Positions 27,831-37,988 of a stretch of 64,000 nt of DNA are shown here, piece after piece. This DNA comes from Pseudoalteromonas luteoviolacea (lineage in GTDB: Bacteria; Pseudomonadota; Gammaproteobacteria; Enterobacterales; Alteromonadaceae), in NCBI RefSeq assembly GCF_018100925.1, contig NZ_JAGJEH010000002.1, positions 682,001 through 746,000 of the forward strand, given 5' to 3'. A model generated the notes under the pieces. That model was not told the origin of the DNA and did not search any database. It saw only the letters and a list, made by a program, of their open reading frames with translations. Position numbers and translations under genes: made by a program. Every line of letters starts with the position of its first letter. The stretch's first letter is position 1.

Positions 27831-29855
27831 TTACATTACTCGCATGCCTGGCTCAGAACCTTCATCTGGGTTCAGAATATAAATTTCTTTACCACCAGGG
27901 CCTGCCGCTAGAACCATGCCTTCTGACATGCCAAAGCGCATCTTGCGAGGTTTTAAATTCGCAACCATAACTGTAAGCTTGCCTTCGATGTCTTCAGGCG
28001 CGTACGCAGACTTAATGCCGGCAAATACTTGTCGAGTTTCTCCGCCTAAATCAAGTGTTAGTTTAAGTAACTTTTCAGCGCCCTCAACATGTTCTGCTTT
28101 AGCGATTTTAGCTACGCGTAAATCCACTTTTGCAAAATCATTAAATTCGATTTCATCTGCAATAGGCTCTTTAGCAAGTGGACTGTTTGGATCCAAAGTT
28201 GGTTTTGCAGGTTCTAAGCTTTCTTTTGAAGCATCCACCATGGCGTTAACCTTATCTAAATCGACGCGTTGCATCAGTGCTTTAAATTTATTGATGTCAT
28301 GACTAACCAATGGCTCAGCTACGGTTTCCCAGCTTAACTCTGTTGCTAAGAACTGCTCAACATTCGCACTCATTCCTGGCAGTACAGGCTTAAGGTAAGT
28401 CAAGATGATCTTGAACATGTTTAATCCAAGAGAGCAAACCTGATGTGCGCGTTCTTGCGTAGCTTCATCTTTAATAAGTACCCATGGTGCTTCAGCATCG
28501 ATGAATTGGTTTGCTTTGTCGGCAAGTGTCATGATCTCACGGATAGCGCGGCTATACTCGCGGTTTTCATAATGCGTTGCAATGGTATCGGACACAGCGC
28601 TAAATTCAGCTAATAATGCTTCATCCATGATTTCATTGCTAAGCTTGCCTGCAAACTTTTTAGTAATGAAACCTGCGCAGCGGCTCGCAATGTTTACAAC
28701 TTTACCCACAAGATCTGAGTTTACGCGTTGGGCAAAATCCTCAAGGTTTAAGTCTAAGTCAGTGATACCACTGTTTAGCTTCGCTGCATAATAATAGCGA
28801 AGATACTCTGGATCCAAATGTTCAAGGTAAGTACGAGCTTTAATAAACGTACCTTTCGACTTTGACATTTTTGCGCCGTTAACTGTTACAAAACCATGTG
28901 CGAATACATTGGTTGGTTTTCTAAATTCAGCACCTTCAAGCATTGCAGGCCAGAACAAGCTGTGGAAGTAAATGATGTCTTTGCCGATAAAGTGATACAG
29001 CTCTGCGTCTGAGTCTTTGCCCCAGAAAGCGTCAAAATCGATACCGCTTTTATCACACAGGTTTTTAAAGCTAGCCATGTAGCCAATTGGCGCATCTAAC
29101 CATACGTAAAAGTATTTACCAGGAGCGCCAGGTATTTCGAATCCAAAATAAGGTGCATCACGGCTGATATCCCACTGCTGGAGGCCTTCAGCAAACCATT
29201 CTTCAAGCTTGTTTGCCATTTCAGCTTGTAAGCTCCCTGAATGTAGCCACTCTTTTAGCATGCCTTCAAATGCTGGCAGATCAAAGAAGAAATGCTCAGA
29301 GTCTTTTAATACAGGTGTTGCGCCAGACATCGCAGAGCGAGGCTCTTTTAACTCTGTAGGGCTGTATGTTGCGCCACAGGCGTCACAGCTGTCACCGTTC
29401 TGATCGGTAGCGTCACATGTAGGGCAAGTTCCAGTAACAAAACGATCTGGCAAGAAGATGTTTTTCTCGGGATCAAACAACTGTGAAATCGTACGTTTTT
29501 TAATGTGGCCTTTGTCATTTAGACGTGTATAAATAAGCTCACTTAATGCTTTGTTTTCATCGCTGTGTGTACTGTGGTAGTTGTCAAAAACGATATTGAA
29601 ATCAGCAAAGTCACGTTGTCTTTCAACGCTTACATTCTTGACCATTTCTTCAGGGGTGATCCCTTGCTTTTGCGCATTTAGCATGATTGGCGTGCCGTGT
29701 GCATCATCAGCACAAACATAGTACGCTTCGTGACCGCGCATTTTTTGGAAGCGAGACCAAATATCGGTCTGAATGTATTCAAGTAAATGCCCTAAATGAG
29801 TTGGGCCATTTGCATATGGTAATGCACTTGTAATGAGAATTTTTCTCTTTGTCAT
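27831..29855 (-). CDS. metG: Methionyl-tRNA synthetase with C-terminal tRNA-binding domain
   Basis: Charges tRNA-Met with methionine. 674 residues, the E. coli-like long form. The class I motifs are '[15 protein letters not shown]' (HIGH variant HLGH) and 'AKMSKSKGT' (KMSKS). A zinc knuckle '[18 protein letters not shown]' follows the connective-peptide entry. Residues ~570-674 are the tRBD/EMAP-type appendix ('[11 protein letters not shown]...[11 protein letters not shown]'), which dimerises and strengthens tRNA binding. It is divergent from mrp across 190 bp, the same arrangement as in E. coli. The metG leader contains a small hairpin at 29873-29889. Confidence 0.98.
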   Translation of the reverse strand: MTKRKILITSALPYANGPTHLGHLLEYIQTDIWSRFQKMRGHEAYYVCADDAHGTPIMLNAQKQGITPEEMVKNVSVERQRDFADFNIVFDNYHSTHSDENKALSELIYTRLNDKGHIKKRTISQLFDPEKNIFLPDRFVTGTCPTCDATDQNGDSCDACGATYSPTELKEPRSAMSGATPVLKDSEHFFFDLPAFEGMLKEWLHSGSLQAEMANKLEEWFAEGLQQWDISRDAPYFGFEIPGAPGKYFYVWLDAPIGYMASFKNLCDKSGIDFDAFWGKDSDAELYHFIGKDIIYFHSLFWPAMLEGAEFRKPTNVFAHGFVTVNGAKMSKSKGTFIKARTYLEHLDPEYLRYYYAAKLNSGITDLDLNLEDFAQRVNSDLVGKVVNIASRCAGFITKKFAGKLSNEIMDEALLAEFSAVSDTIATHYENREYSRAIREIMTLADKANQFIDAEAPWVLIKDEATQERAHQVCSLGLNMFKIILTYLKPVLPGMSANVEQFLATELSWETVAEPLVSHDINKFKALMQRVDLDKVNAMVDASKESLEPAKPTLDPNSPLAKEPIADEIEFNDFAKVDLRVAKIAKAEHVEGAEKLLKLTLDLGGETRQVFAGIKSAYAPEDIEGKLTVMVANLKPRKMRFGMSEGMVLAAGPGGKEIYILNPDEGSEPGMRVM

Positions 29856-30046
29856 AGTTTTCCCATGGTTAATTAGCCGCTTTGGCTAACGCCAGTGTAA
29901 CTTTGACTCAATTTGGTGATGAAATTGAGCGCAATTTTTTAGTCCAACTGGATTATGCCCTAATAACGCGATTTTGACTGGTCTTAATTTATCGAATGTT
30001 ACATAATTCCTGCGTTCTTTTCACCACCTGATGGCGTTTTATTTGT

Positions 30047-31120
30047 ATGTTTGGCATCAAGAAGTTTTTTAGTAAAGAAGATCCAAGACAAACTGAAATT
30101 ATGAATTTGTTAAATGGCTATCGTAGCGCCATTTTTCCAATGGGAATTCAAAATGAATGGATCTCGTCGATAGAAAAACAAAAGTCAGTTTATCAAATCA
30201 CCTTAACACTTCCTTTTGCTGCGCGTTCGCAACAACTTGAACTAGAGCAGTACTTACGCAAAGACAACTCTATTGACGTCAGCATCAAGATTGAAACAGC
30301 TATTCCGTCCGCGTATAAATTCAAAAAGATCAAACATATTGTGCTAATCGCATCAGGAAAAGGTGGAGTGGGGAAATCCACGACAGCAGTAAATCTTGCA
30401 TTGGCATTGCAAGCTGAAGGAGCAAAAGTGGGTTTGCTGGATGCAGACATTTACGGACCTTCTATTCCGTCATTATTAGGCCTGGAAGGGCAACAACCTT
30501 CCGCAAAAGATGATAAAACTCTTAACCCTATGCAAAAATATGACTTGAATACGATGTCGATTGGTTATTTGGTGCCAGCCGAGAAGGCCACTGTATGGCG
30601 AGGGCCGATGGCTTCTCAAGCATTAAACCAGCTTTTGAATGAAACGGATTGGGGCGAACTCGATTATTTAATTGTAGATATGCCCCCAGGAACTGGTGAT
30701 ATTCAATTAACTATGACACAAAAGCTGCCCGCCAGCGGGGCTGTGATTATTACAACACCGCAAGATCTAGCCTTGGCCGATGCACAAAAAGGCATAGCTA
30801 TGTTTTCACAGGTGAACCTTCCTATTATCGGCCTAATAGAAAACATGAGTTATTTTAATTGCCAGCATTGCGGCGGAAAAAATGCGTTGTTTGGTCAAGA
30901 TGGCGGGAGTGAATTGGCGGCGCGACATGGCGTTCCACTACTTGCAGAAATTCCTTTGGATATTCAAATTCGTGAAGAGTCTGAAAAAGGACACAATATC
31001 ATCACTCAGAACACTAAAGTGGCTGAGCACTATACCTATTGTGCACAACTTTTGGGTAGCATGCTCAATCTTCAATCTTCTGATACCACAGGTGTTGAGG
31101 TCGTTTTTTCAGACGATTAG
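30047..31120 (+). CDS. mrp: Mrp/ApbC iron-sulfur cluster carrier ATPase
   Basis: Carries and delivers Fe-S clusters, relevant for the cluster enzymes Edd and SdhB in this window. 357 residues. The N-terminal ~90 residues are a divergent FeS-assembly (DUF59-like) region. The deviant Walker A 'GKGGVGKST' is at 104-112 with a signature lysine, and the Walker B/switch region is 'DMPPGTGDIQLT'. 'FNCQHCGG' holds the CxxC that binds the bridging cluster. It is divergent from metG, as in E. coli and many relatives, which supports orthology. Confidence 0.92.
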   Translation: MFGIKKFFSKEDPRQTEIMNLLNGYRSAIFPMGIQNEWISSIEKQKSVYQITLTLPFAARSQQLELEQYLRKDNSIDVSIKIETAIPSAYKFKKIKHIVLIASGKGGVGKSTTAVNLALALQAEGAKVGLLDADIYGPSIPSLLGLEGQQPSAKDDKTLNPMQKYDLNTMSIGYLVPAEKATVWRGPMASQALNQLLNETDWGELDYLIVDMPPGTGDIQLTMTQKLPASGAVIITTPQDLALADAQKGIAMFSQVNLPIIGLIENMSYFNCQHCGGKNALFGQDGGSELAARHGVPLLAEIPLDIQIREESEKGHNIITQNTKVAEHYTYCAQLLGSMLNLQSSDTTGVEVVFSDD

Positions 31121-31297
31121 GTGCTCCTAAAACATCGATTTGAGAGTTTATTTCGTATACTCACTGGCAATTGTTTGTGTAGTCATCATACTTACCTATG
31201 TGATTTTGGGGCGGCTTATTTTTTCATAGTTTGATGGGCATAATTGTAATATTCCAATTAAGCCGAAAGTCTAAATCACTTACTCAAGGAGGTGGGT

Positions 31298-33763
31298 ATG
31301 TGGTTGTATATGAAACACATCGTATTCTATTTGTTTCTGCTTGTGAGTGGACAGTGTGCCTTTGCGTCTCAAGGGTATGCCATTGCGCAATTTACAGATA
31401 CGTCTAATGAATTGTCGGTAGACAATGTCATAGATCGCAGTGCGAGCTTTATACCCGTAGGTGGCGAAGCTAAATTCGTCAAAGGTGAAACTCTTTGGGT
31501 TAAAGTGAGCGGCACGCAATATTCCAACGATCTGGTTGCGATAATGAGCACAATTGAGGGCACTGTAAAGCTGTATCAGGTTTTAAGCGGTAAAATTGTT
31601 GCATATAAATTAGTTTCCCCTGAGGTTGCTCACCTAGCTCCCAATCTACATATTTTACCTTCTATGTCGCTGTCAGATGGGCAGAGGCAATATGATGTTT
31701 ATATAAAAGTTAAAGCAAAGTATGGCGGTGTGCTTTCGTTAGATGTGTTGTCAGAGAGTGAATACAGAAAAGCACTGAATTCACGCCTATTTGCAATAGG
31801 TGTAAGTAGCGGCATTCACTATTTTATTGCTTTTTTCGTAGCCCTAATGGCTCTGTTTCAATTGAGAAAAGGATTGGCGGTGTTAACTGCCTATTTTGTT
31901 TGCATCAGTATTCAAACTGGTGTCTATAGTGGTGCCAATAACTTAGTTTTTCCGAGTGAGGTTGCCAGCTATTTTGCGACATATCAAAGCCAAATTTACT
32001 TGCTGTCTCTAATTTTTGCAGTGCTATTTTTACATTACTTTATGGTTTTGAAACGGGCCGAACCCAGATATATTCGCTTGGTGAATATTTCGATTTGGCT
32101 TATTGCTGCATTGATACTGTTAGTCGCACCACTAAATGCTCAGGACTCGTTAGTTTTTCATTTGATCGGTAGCCTAATTTGCTGTTTGTTATATTTTGTC
32201 GTTCTGAAAAGTCATTTGGTAGAACACCGAGATGAGGTGTTGGCACTGGTCCTGACTTGGCTACCGATTTTTGCGTTAAAAGCGTATATATTTGTTAATC
32301 AATTTGGAATTTACTTACCGATAGATGACCCGATCGTAAGCCATTTTCTGATCACCTCACATATTGTATTACTGGCTTTTTATTTATATTGGCACGATAA
32401 AAACAAAAAAAAGCAGCTTCTGTTTTATGCGACGCATGATAAAGATACTGGCGCACCTAACCGCTATATGTTGCAGCAAAGTTTAGAGTCACTCGAAAAA
32501 AAAGGAAAAGAGCATACTTTACTATTATTTAGACCACTGGTATTGCAGACTATTCGATTGAACATGGGGTGGAGCTTTGCAAATACACATCTTAAAAAGC
32601 TGTTGAGTAAAGTAAGCGAGCAATTGAATACCTATGGCAATGCCGTTACCGCTGAGAAAACAAACTCGCACACAGCAATATATCGATTGGATGATTCACT
32701 TTTTGCAATTGTCTTGCTTGGTAAATTTGAGTTGAGCCAAGTGGAGCAATTTGTTTGCATTTTGTCAGCGAGCTTCGAAGATGGAATTGATTTTTGTGGA
32801 GATTTGCTGGTCGATCAACTGGAAATAGGGGTAGCGAGCAACCCTATTCACGCAGCCAGTGCAGATTCATTGATCCAATGTGCGATGCAGGCTCTTGCCG
32901 CCAAACCTGCTGGGACGCATAAATGGCAGCTTTTTGATTTTGGTAATTCCATTGTGTCTCAACGCCGCATCAAAATTGCCTCGGCGTTAAAGGTAGCTAT
33001 CGAACGTGAGCAGTTAAGTTTGTATCTTCAACCTCAATTACACTTAGATTCTGGCAGAGTATACGGTGCGGAGGCATTGCTTAGGTGGCATCATCCTGAG
33101 CTAGGTGTTGTACCTCCCAGTGAGTTTATTCCGATTGCGGAGTCTTCAGGGATTGTGTTTGAATTGACAGAGTGGGTAGTCGAAACAGGGCTCAAGCAAC
33201 AGGCGGAGCTTGTGGAGCTGCTTGCATCACATACACTTTCGCTGAATATTTCTGGTAAAGACGTTGGTCGAAAAGAGCTTTCTGTTCAATTGATTGAGCT
33301 GATCAATCAATATGCATTATCGCCTATTCAAATAGTACTAGAGGTCACTGAATCAGCGACAGTTGACAATGAGAGAACCCTGTATGATACCTTAGCCGAT
33401 TATCGAAAAATTGGACTTAGAGTGGCTATTGACGACTTTGGAACCGGATACTCGTCTTTGGCTTATCTCAGCCAGCTAGGGTTTGACAAATTAAAAATAG
33501 ATAAACGTTTTGTTATGGACCTCGAAAGTTCAAAGACCAATCAAACTATCTGTAAAGCAACTTGCGACATGGCACATAGTTTGGGTTCAGTGGTTGTTGC
33601 GGAGGGAATAGAAAGCGAGGGGAGCTACAGGCAGCTTCAATCGTACCAATGTGAAATAGGACAAGGCTATTTTATTTCAAGGCCTCTGCCATTTGAAGAG
33701 TATAAAGCCTGGTTGCAGCGAATGATCGATGTTGAAGATGTTATTCATTACCTAACATCTTAG
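31298..33763 (+). CDS. 7TMR-DISM membrane protein with degenerate GGDEF and EAL phosphodiesterase
   Basis: 821 residues from the ATG at 31298, chosen because a textbook AAGGAGGT lies 4-5 nt upstream; GTG 31292 sits inside that ribosome site. A signal peptide (…FLLVSGQCAFA) is followed by a periplasmic DISMED2-like domain to ~165, and about seven membrane spans (~165-365). A GGDEF-like domain has no GG[D/E]EF ('YRLDDSLFAI' at that place). The EAL domain is complete (E592 in 'GAEALLRW', 'IDDFGTGYSS', 'KLKIDKRFV', 'VVAEGIES'). Predicted to degrade c-di-GMP in response to an outside signal. Convergent with the hybrid kinase (13-bp gap). Confidence 0.87.
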   Translation: MWLYMKHIVFYLFLLVSGQCAFASQGYAIAQFTDTSNELSVDNVIDRSASFIPVGGEAKFVKGETLWVKVSGTQYSNDLVAIMSTIEGTVKLYQVLSGKIVAYKLVSPEVAHLAPNLHILPSMSLSDGQRQYDVYIKVKAKYGGVLSLDVLSESEYRKALNSRLFAIGVSSGIHYFIAFFVALMALFQLRKGLAVLTAYFVCISIQTGVYSGANNLVFPSEVASYFATYQSQIYLLSLIFAVLFLHYFMVLKRAEPRYIRLVNISIWLIAALILLVAPLNAQDSLVFHLIGSLICCLLYFVVLKSHLVEHRDEVLALVLTWLPIFALKAYIFVNQFGIYLPIDDPIVSHFLITSHIVLLAFYLYWHDKNKKKQLLFYATHDKDTGAPNRYMLQQSLESLEKKGKEHTLLLFRPLVLQTIRLNMGWSFANTHLKKLLSKVSEQLNTYGNAVTAEKTNSHTAIYRLDDSLFAIVLLGKFELSQVEQFVCILSASFEDGIDFCGDLLVDQLEIGVASNPIHAASADSLIQCAMQALAAKPAGTHKWQLFDFGNSIVSQRRIKIASALKVAIEREQLSLYLQPQLHLDSGRVYGAEALLRWHHPELGVVPPSEFIPIAESSGIVFELTEWVVETGLKQQAELVELLASHTLSLNISGKDVGRKELSVQLIELINQYALSPIQIVLEVTESATVDNERTLYDTLADYRKIGLRVAIDDFGTGYSSLAYLSQLGFDKLKIDKRFVMDLESSKTNQTICKATCDMAHSLGSVVVAEGIESEGSYRQLQSYQCEIGQGYFISRPLPFEEYKAWLQRMIDVEDVIHYLTS

Positions 33764-33775
33764 TCAAATCGTCAC

Positions 33776-35815
33776 TTATAACTTTGTATATTCGTTGCAA
33801 CCCAAAGAAAGCTGCTCTAAACAGTTGGACAGAATGCGTGCCAAGGCCATAAAATCAATGGGCTTTGGCAGAATATCTACCATACCAACTTCTGCTAAGT
33901 GCTGTTTGCTTAGTTCGTCAATATTGGCCGTCATTGCGATAATATGAGTATGCTCGGCTTTAAGATTTTGTTTAGCAATGATTTTTGCAGCGGTAAGCCC
34001 ATCCATTATGGGCATGATACTATCCATAAATATAATGTCGTAACATGTTTGTTCACAATTATGTATTGCTATTTGACCGTTGCTAGCGATATCAGGTTCG
34101 ATATTGAATTTCTTTAAAAATGACGTCATCACTTTTTGATTGATGAGGTTGTCTTCTACCAAGAGCACACGTAGTTTTGACGCATCGAATTGGACGTGGG
34201 TAAGAGGCTCTTTTGGCGCTGGCATTTTGGCCTTTTGAAGAGGTAAGTTTACAAAGAAGTGACTACCTTCACCCAAGTTACTGGTAACTTTGATCTCGCC
34301 CTGCATTAACTCAATTAATTCTTTTACAATCGACATTCCAAGACCCGTGCCTCCAAAGTGGCTGCCGACTTCGTTTTCTCCCTGTTTAAATGGTTCAAAT
34401 AAGTTACTGATGCTTGAAGAAGACATCCCAATGCCAGTGTCACGGACTTCAATGAATAAATACAGACTAGAAGAACACTCATCACTGTGCACGTTTAGTT
34501 CTACTGCACCAGTATCGGTGAATTTTACGGCGTTGCTGATCAAATTTGTAATAATTTGGTTTAATCGGGTCGAGTCACAATTTACCCAGCAAGACTCGGA
34601 AAGCTTTATATTATGTGAAAACTGGATGTCTTTTTTACTAACTAGTTGTTTAGATAATTCGACGAGATCGTCGATGAGCGGCACGATATCGCAAGGTTGG
34701 CAGGCGAGGGACAGCCCCTCTTGAGATATCTTTGAAAAGTCTAAAATCTCATTGACTAAGCCTGTCAAAATTTCAGTGCTTCGAAGCGCTAGCTGAATGT
34801 CCTCGGTTTTTTTTGTGTAGTCGTTCTCATCCATAGCATTTAGTAATAGTCCATTTATACCGTTCAGCGGGGTTCTCATTTCGTGACTAATTTTGGCTAA
34901 CAATAAGCTGCGCTCACTCAATAACCGCTCAGCTTCATGTTTTTGCAGTTTAAGCTTTTCTCTTAGTTCAACGTCTGCGGTGATATCCTGTAAGGAGCCA
35001 ATCAAGCTGATGCATTCACCGTTATGAAATTCAGCTTCACCATGGCAAGAAACCCAAATAGTTCTATTTTGCTTGGTAGTGGCTCTTAATTCGAAGGCCC
35101 AAGGTAGGTCATAGTTGATTGCGTCAGATATTGCCTTCGAAAATGCATCTCTGTGTATGCCTTCACTGAAAAATCGCATCCACTGTGAAAGTGTAGGGCT
35201 CTCTTCTAAGCTCAAGTTATGGATCCGTTTAGTTTCGTTGCTCCAAAATACTTGTTGCGAAGGTAGATCTATTCGCCAACTGCCAATTGAAGCAACTTGC
35301 TCCATTTTTTCTAACGTCTTGTAATTACTTTTTAGCTTGCTTTCGGACTCTCTTCGAGCTAGTTCGAACCCTAGCCATTGAGCAAATAACTCTACATAAT
35401 CAATATGCTCTGTTGTGAAAGGAGGGCTGATTTTGGCTGCGGAAAAGTTAATCGTCCCAAATATGCGATCGGCAATTCGAATCGGTGCGCCAATATAGGA
35501 TTCTAATTGGAAGTCTTGATAACAAGGGTGTGTGGAGATTTCACTGTTTCCGGCGTGATGAAAAGACAGCGCTTTGTCTGCATTGAGTGTATGCACACAA
35601 TAGGTTCCAGTGAGGTCAAATTGGCAGTGAGGGGCGAGATCAGGGTTCTCTGATTCAACATATAAAATGGTATATTGAGAATCTAATACCTCGCTCACGA
35701 TTGCAATTTCAAGGTCGAATACCTCTAAACCAAACTTTAGAAGGGCCTGTATTTTCTCATCGGTATTTAGGCTTTGTTTTGATACGATGTTATGGAATTG
35801 TCTTAAAAAGCTCAC
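33776..35815 (-). CDS. GAF-PAS hybrid histidine kinase with receiver
   Basis: 679 residues, soluble. Domains in order: GAF (~10-155), PAS/PAC (~170-285), HisKA with H311 in 'ISHEMRTPLNG', HATPase (N-box 'NQIITNLISNAVKF', G-box 'GGTGLGMSIVKEL' ~489-500) and a C-terminal receiver (~547-670) with phospho-acceptor D598 in 'IIFMDSIMPIMDG' and K651. No HPt domain is attached, so a separate HPt protein must accept phosphate from D598. A free HPt gene lies 1.7 kb away (37481). The GAF motif 'YCVHTL' suggests a small ligand or redox input (inference). Confidence 0.9.
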   Translation of the reverse strand: MSFLRQFHNIVSKQSLNTDEKIQALLKFGLEVFDLEIAIVSEVLDSQYTILYVESENPDLAPHCQFDLTGTYCVHTLNADKALSFHHAGNSEISTHPCYQDFQLESYIGAPIRIADRIFGTINFSAAKISPPFTTEHIDYVELFAQWLGFELARRESESKLKSNYKTLEKMEQVASIGSWRIDLPSQQVFWSNETKRIHNLSLEESPTLSQWMRFFSEGIHRDAFSKAISDAINYDLPWAFELRATTKQNRTIWVSCHGEAEFHNGECISLIGSLQDITADVELREKLKLQKHEAERLLSERSLLLAKISHEMRTPLNGINGLLLNAMDENDYTKKTEDIQLALRSTEILTGLVNEILDFSKISQEGLSLACQPCDIVPLIDDLVELSKQLVSKKDIQFSHNIKLSESCWVNCDSTRLNQIITNLISNAVKFTDTGAVELNVHSDECSSSLYLFIEVRDTGIGMSSSSISNLFEPFKQGENEVGSHFGGTGLGMSIVKELIELMQGEIKVTSNLGEGSHFFVNLPLQKAKMPAPKEPLTHVQFDASKLRVLLVEDNLINQKVMTSFLKKFNIEPDIASNGQIAIHNCEQTCYDIIFMDSIMPIMDGLTAAKIIAKQNLKAEHTHIIAMTANIDELSKQHLAEVGMVDILPKPIDFMALARILSNCLEQLSLGCNEYTKL

Positions 35816-35968
35816 AGGTTAAATCCTTCTTTTTTCTTAATAAGCTACAAAGCATCGTTGGATAAGTCAGCCCCTAGACTGGGGTTGATATAATATATTA
35901 AAAGTAGTTTAGCGCAATGTGGTACTTTATTAATTCTAAATGATGCAAAAGAAGCCAATGCCAAAAAT

Positions 35969-36760
35969 CTACGACGCTGTGCTATGAAGGGCGTTGCCTA
36001 GTGCGCTAAAGTAGTTTTTTATTGCCGCAGTGATTAAGTCAATTTCGTCACCGATAAGAAAACCGCCAGCTAATTCCAATTTGGAATTAAGCACATCTGA
36101 AACGAGAAACTCGTTTTGAAATTCGAAGTGCTGGGCTATGACAGACTCAAAGGCACGTGCTGTTAGTTCCTGCGGTAAACTGTAATAGAGTTGTTGGGCG
36201 TGTTGATCTAAAGCAATACCGCGTGTGAAAAATGCACTGGGCTTGTTACCTTCGCTGTTAAGCAGAATACGTTTATATATTTCATTGAGTAACTGATTGA
36301 GCGGGTGAGAAGTACTTGGGTGAGATGTTAGCCATTTTGCGGAGGCGAAATCACCAGCCGTGCAATGCTCAAAAAAATGTTTACAGATGTAGTGATCAAA
36401 GGCATGCCACCACTCATGAGCAAGTGCGCCTCCACCAGCATTTTTGGCCAGCGCCAAAGTTCTTTTGGAAGGGGCGTAATGAGCTTGTACGCCCTTTTGC
36501 CCGCCGCTGCCAAATGCCAAATTAAGTGTTCCGCGAAGGCCAATAGCGGTCGGTGGCAAGGATAATATTTGAGCCAAATCAGCAAATGCATCATAAAGTA
36601 GGTTTGCGGCAATATGCTGTTCTTCTCTACTGACCCAATTTCCGAGCACGATGGTTTTAAATCCAAAGGTTGACTTTAATTCATCAAAACAGACTTGATC
36701 TCCGTAGCGGTAATCTGGGCCGTTACGTTTATAGTGCCTATGAAGTCTACTGTTACTCAC
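35969..36760 (-). CDS. CLCA_X-like protein with a metallopeptidase-type HEWWHAFD motif
   Basis: 263 residues. The centre carries 'LALAKNAGGGALAHEWWHAFDHYI', with H115-E116-x2-H119-x2-D122. This is the zinc-type motif of the LPD1/CLCA_X group, which is found in proteobacterial chromosomes and also inside phage and plasmid polyvalent proteins. No signal peptide, so cytoplasmic. The activity is unproven; a zinc peptidase is the straightforward reading. It overlaps the upstream DTW-domain gene by 8 bp (36753-36760), implying coupled translation. Confidence 0.75.
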   Translation of the reverse strand: MSNSRLHRHYKRNGPDYRYGDQVCFDELKSTFGFKTIVLGNWVSREEQHIAANLLYDAFADLAQILSLPPTAIGLRGTLNLAFGSGGQKGVQAHYAPSKRTLALAKNAGGGALAHEWWHAFDHYICKHFFEHCTAGDFASAKWLTSHPSTSHPLNQLLNEIYKRILLNSEGNKPSAFFTRGIALDQHAQQLYYSLPQELTARAFESVIAQHFEFQNEFLVSDVLNSKLELAGGFLIGDEIDLITAAIKNYFSALGNALHSTAS

Positions 36761-37352
36761 TGAGATATCGCTGCTTTACGTCTTCAGGCATAAACTTTGT
36801 TTGCTCATGTATCATGCCCGCAAGCAGATCATATAGAGAACCAACAGGCAATGATTCATAGTGACTTAAAAAATAAGCGCATGCTTCCAAAGTAGAAAGG
36901 CTATGTAATTGCTCTGCTTTTCTAATGGTGTATTTATTTTCCGGTATTGATGAAAAAGATATCTTTTTTAAACGCGTTAACCAAGGATTGAGCATGGCGA
37001 TTTTATGTGTTTTTTTCCAAGTACCATCCAATACAAAAAGATATTCAATCGTCTGTTGGTGTCTGTTAATAGTTTCTACGGTGTCTGCGTTTTGGTCTGG
37101 ATATAACAAGGCGCAGTTACTTATTCGGGCAATCTCTTGTGCTGCTAAAAAATCCTCTGGAGACTCACCTTGAAAAACCTCGATATCTGCCAGCTGTAGC
37201 TTGAGCAAACGAACCGTATTTTTCGCCACGGATACTTCGCTTGGATGCTGCAAAACGATAATTTTGGTTTTATTTTGCAGTTTTGGACAAACATAGTCGC
37301 AAACACATGTTTTTATGGAAAAGTGACAAATATTACAGGTACTTCTTTTCAT
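36753..37352 (-). CDS. DTW-domain tRNA-uridine aminocarboxypropyltransferase (TapT-like)
   Basis: 199 residues. The N-terminal cysteine cluster 'CNICHFSIKTCVCDYVC' and the D109-x-T-W motif ('VLDGTWKKTHKI') define the DTW family. It transfers the 3-amino-3-carboxypropyl group of S-adenosylmethionine to uridine 47 of tRNAs (acp3U; TapT/YfiP in E. coli). 'ALLYPDQNA' and 'IIVLQHPSEV' are further family landmarks. It is upstream of and overlaps the CLCA_X gene by 8 bp. Which uridine is modified is inferred from the family. Confidence 0.87.
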   Translation of the reverse strand: MKRSTCNICHFSIKTCVCDYVCPKLQNKTKIIVLQHPSEVSVAKNTVRLLKLQLADIEVFQGESPEDFLAAQEIARISNCALLYPDQNADTVETINRHQQTIEYLFVLDGTWKKTHKIAMLNPWLTRLKKISFSSIPENKYTIRKAEQLHSLSTLEACAYFLSHYESLPVGSLYDLLAGMIHEQTKFMPEDVKQRYLSE

Positions 37353-37480
37353 AAAGGCTTTTAACAGGTTACAGTGTGCTATATCTTAACATAATTTATA
37401 GTTGGCTTTGCTCTTGTTGCGACTCTTAACTAGCATATAGTTATGGCAAAGTGGCGGGTAATAGACAATAAAGGACTTTT

Positions 37481-37825
37481 ATGGACACTAGAATTGATGA
37501 AACTTGCTTGGAAAACATGCAGTCTTTGTTGGGGGAGCAGTTCAACGATACTTTGGAGTTTTGTCTAAGTGAATTCGATAGACTGGCTAATGATGTAAAA
37601 GCCACGATTGATAATGACTTGGAAGCAGCGACCAGAAATGCGCACAGTTTAAAATCAAATGCGGCACAGTTTGGAGCGATGAGTTTAGCTGATGTCGCCC
37701 GCAGCATAGAAATGGCGCTGATAGAAAATAATACTGAACATGCAAAATCACAGGTGAGTGTCTTGTGTGATGAAGTAGTGTCATCAAAAGCGCTACTACA
37801 ACAATGGTTGACTTCAAGTGTATAA
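37481..37825 (+). CDS. Stand-alone histidine phosphotransfer (HPt) protein
   Basis: 114 residues, a four-helix HPt domain with phospho-accepting H55 in 'NAHSLKSNAAQFGA'. Nothing else is attached, so it relays phosphate between a hybrid kinase receiver and a final response regulator. It lies about 1.7 kb from the hybrid kinase at 33776-35815, which lacks its own HPt. It is transcribed alone, with AAGGA before the ATG. The final receiver is not in this window. Confidence 0.87.
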   Translation: MDTRIDETCLENMQSLLGEQFNDTLEFCLSEFDRLANDVKATIDNDLEAATRNAHSLKSNAAQFGAMSLADVARSIEMALIENNTEHAKSQVSVLCDEVVSSKALLQQWLTSSV

Positions 37826-37988
37826 AGGCTTGGGTAAATAAGCACTTTTTTCCCTTGTAATAGGCTGTATTGTCACTCAGTACAGCCGAGTTTTCCTATT
37901 TGTCTGTTTGTCATTAAATTATACAACATTTGACCCTTTCCAATTTTCCAATCTCTGGTTATGCTACTCCTGAAATGAGGGGGAAATT

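Noticed and set aside
35361..35374. AGTTCGAACCCTAG resembles a tRNA T-loop arm
   Set aside because: It lies inside the hybrid kinase gene and no acceptor or anticodon stem can be folded around it.
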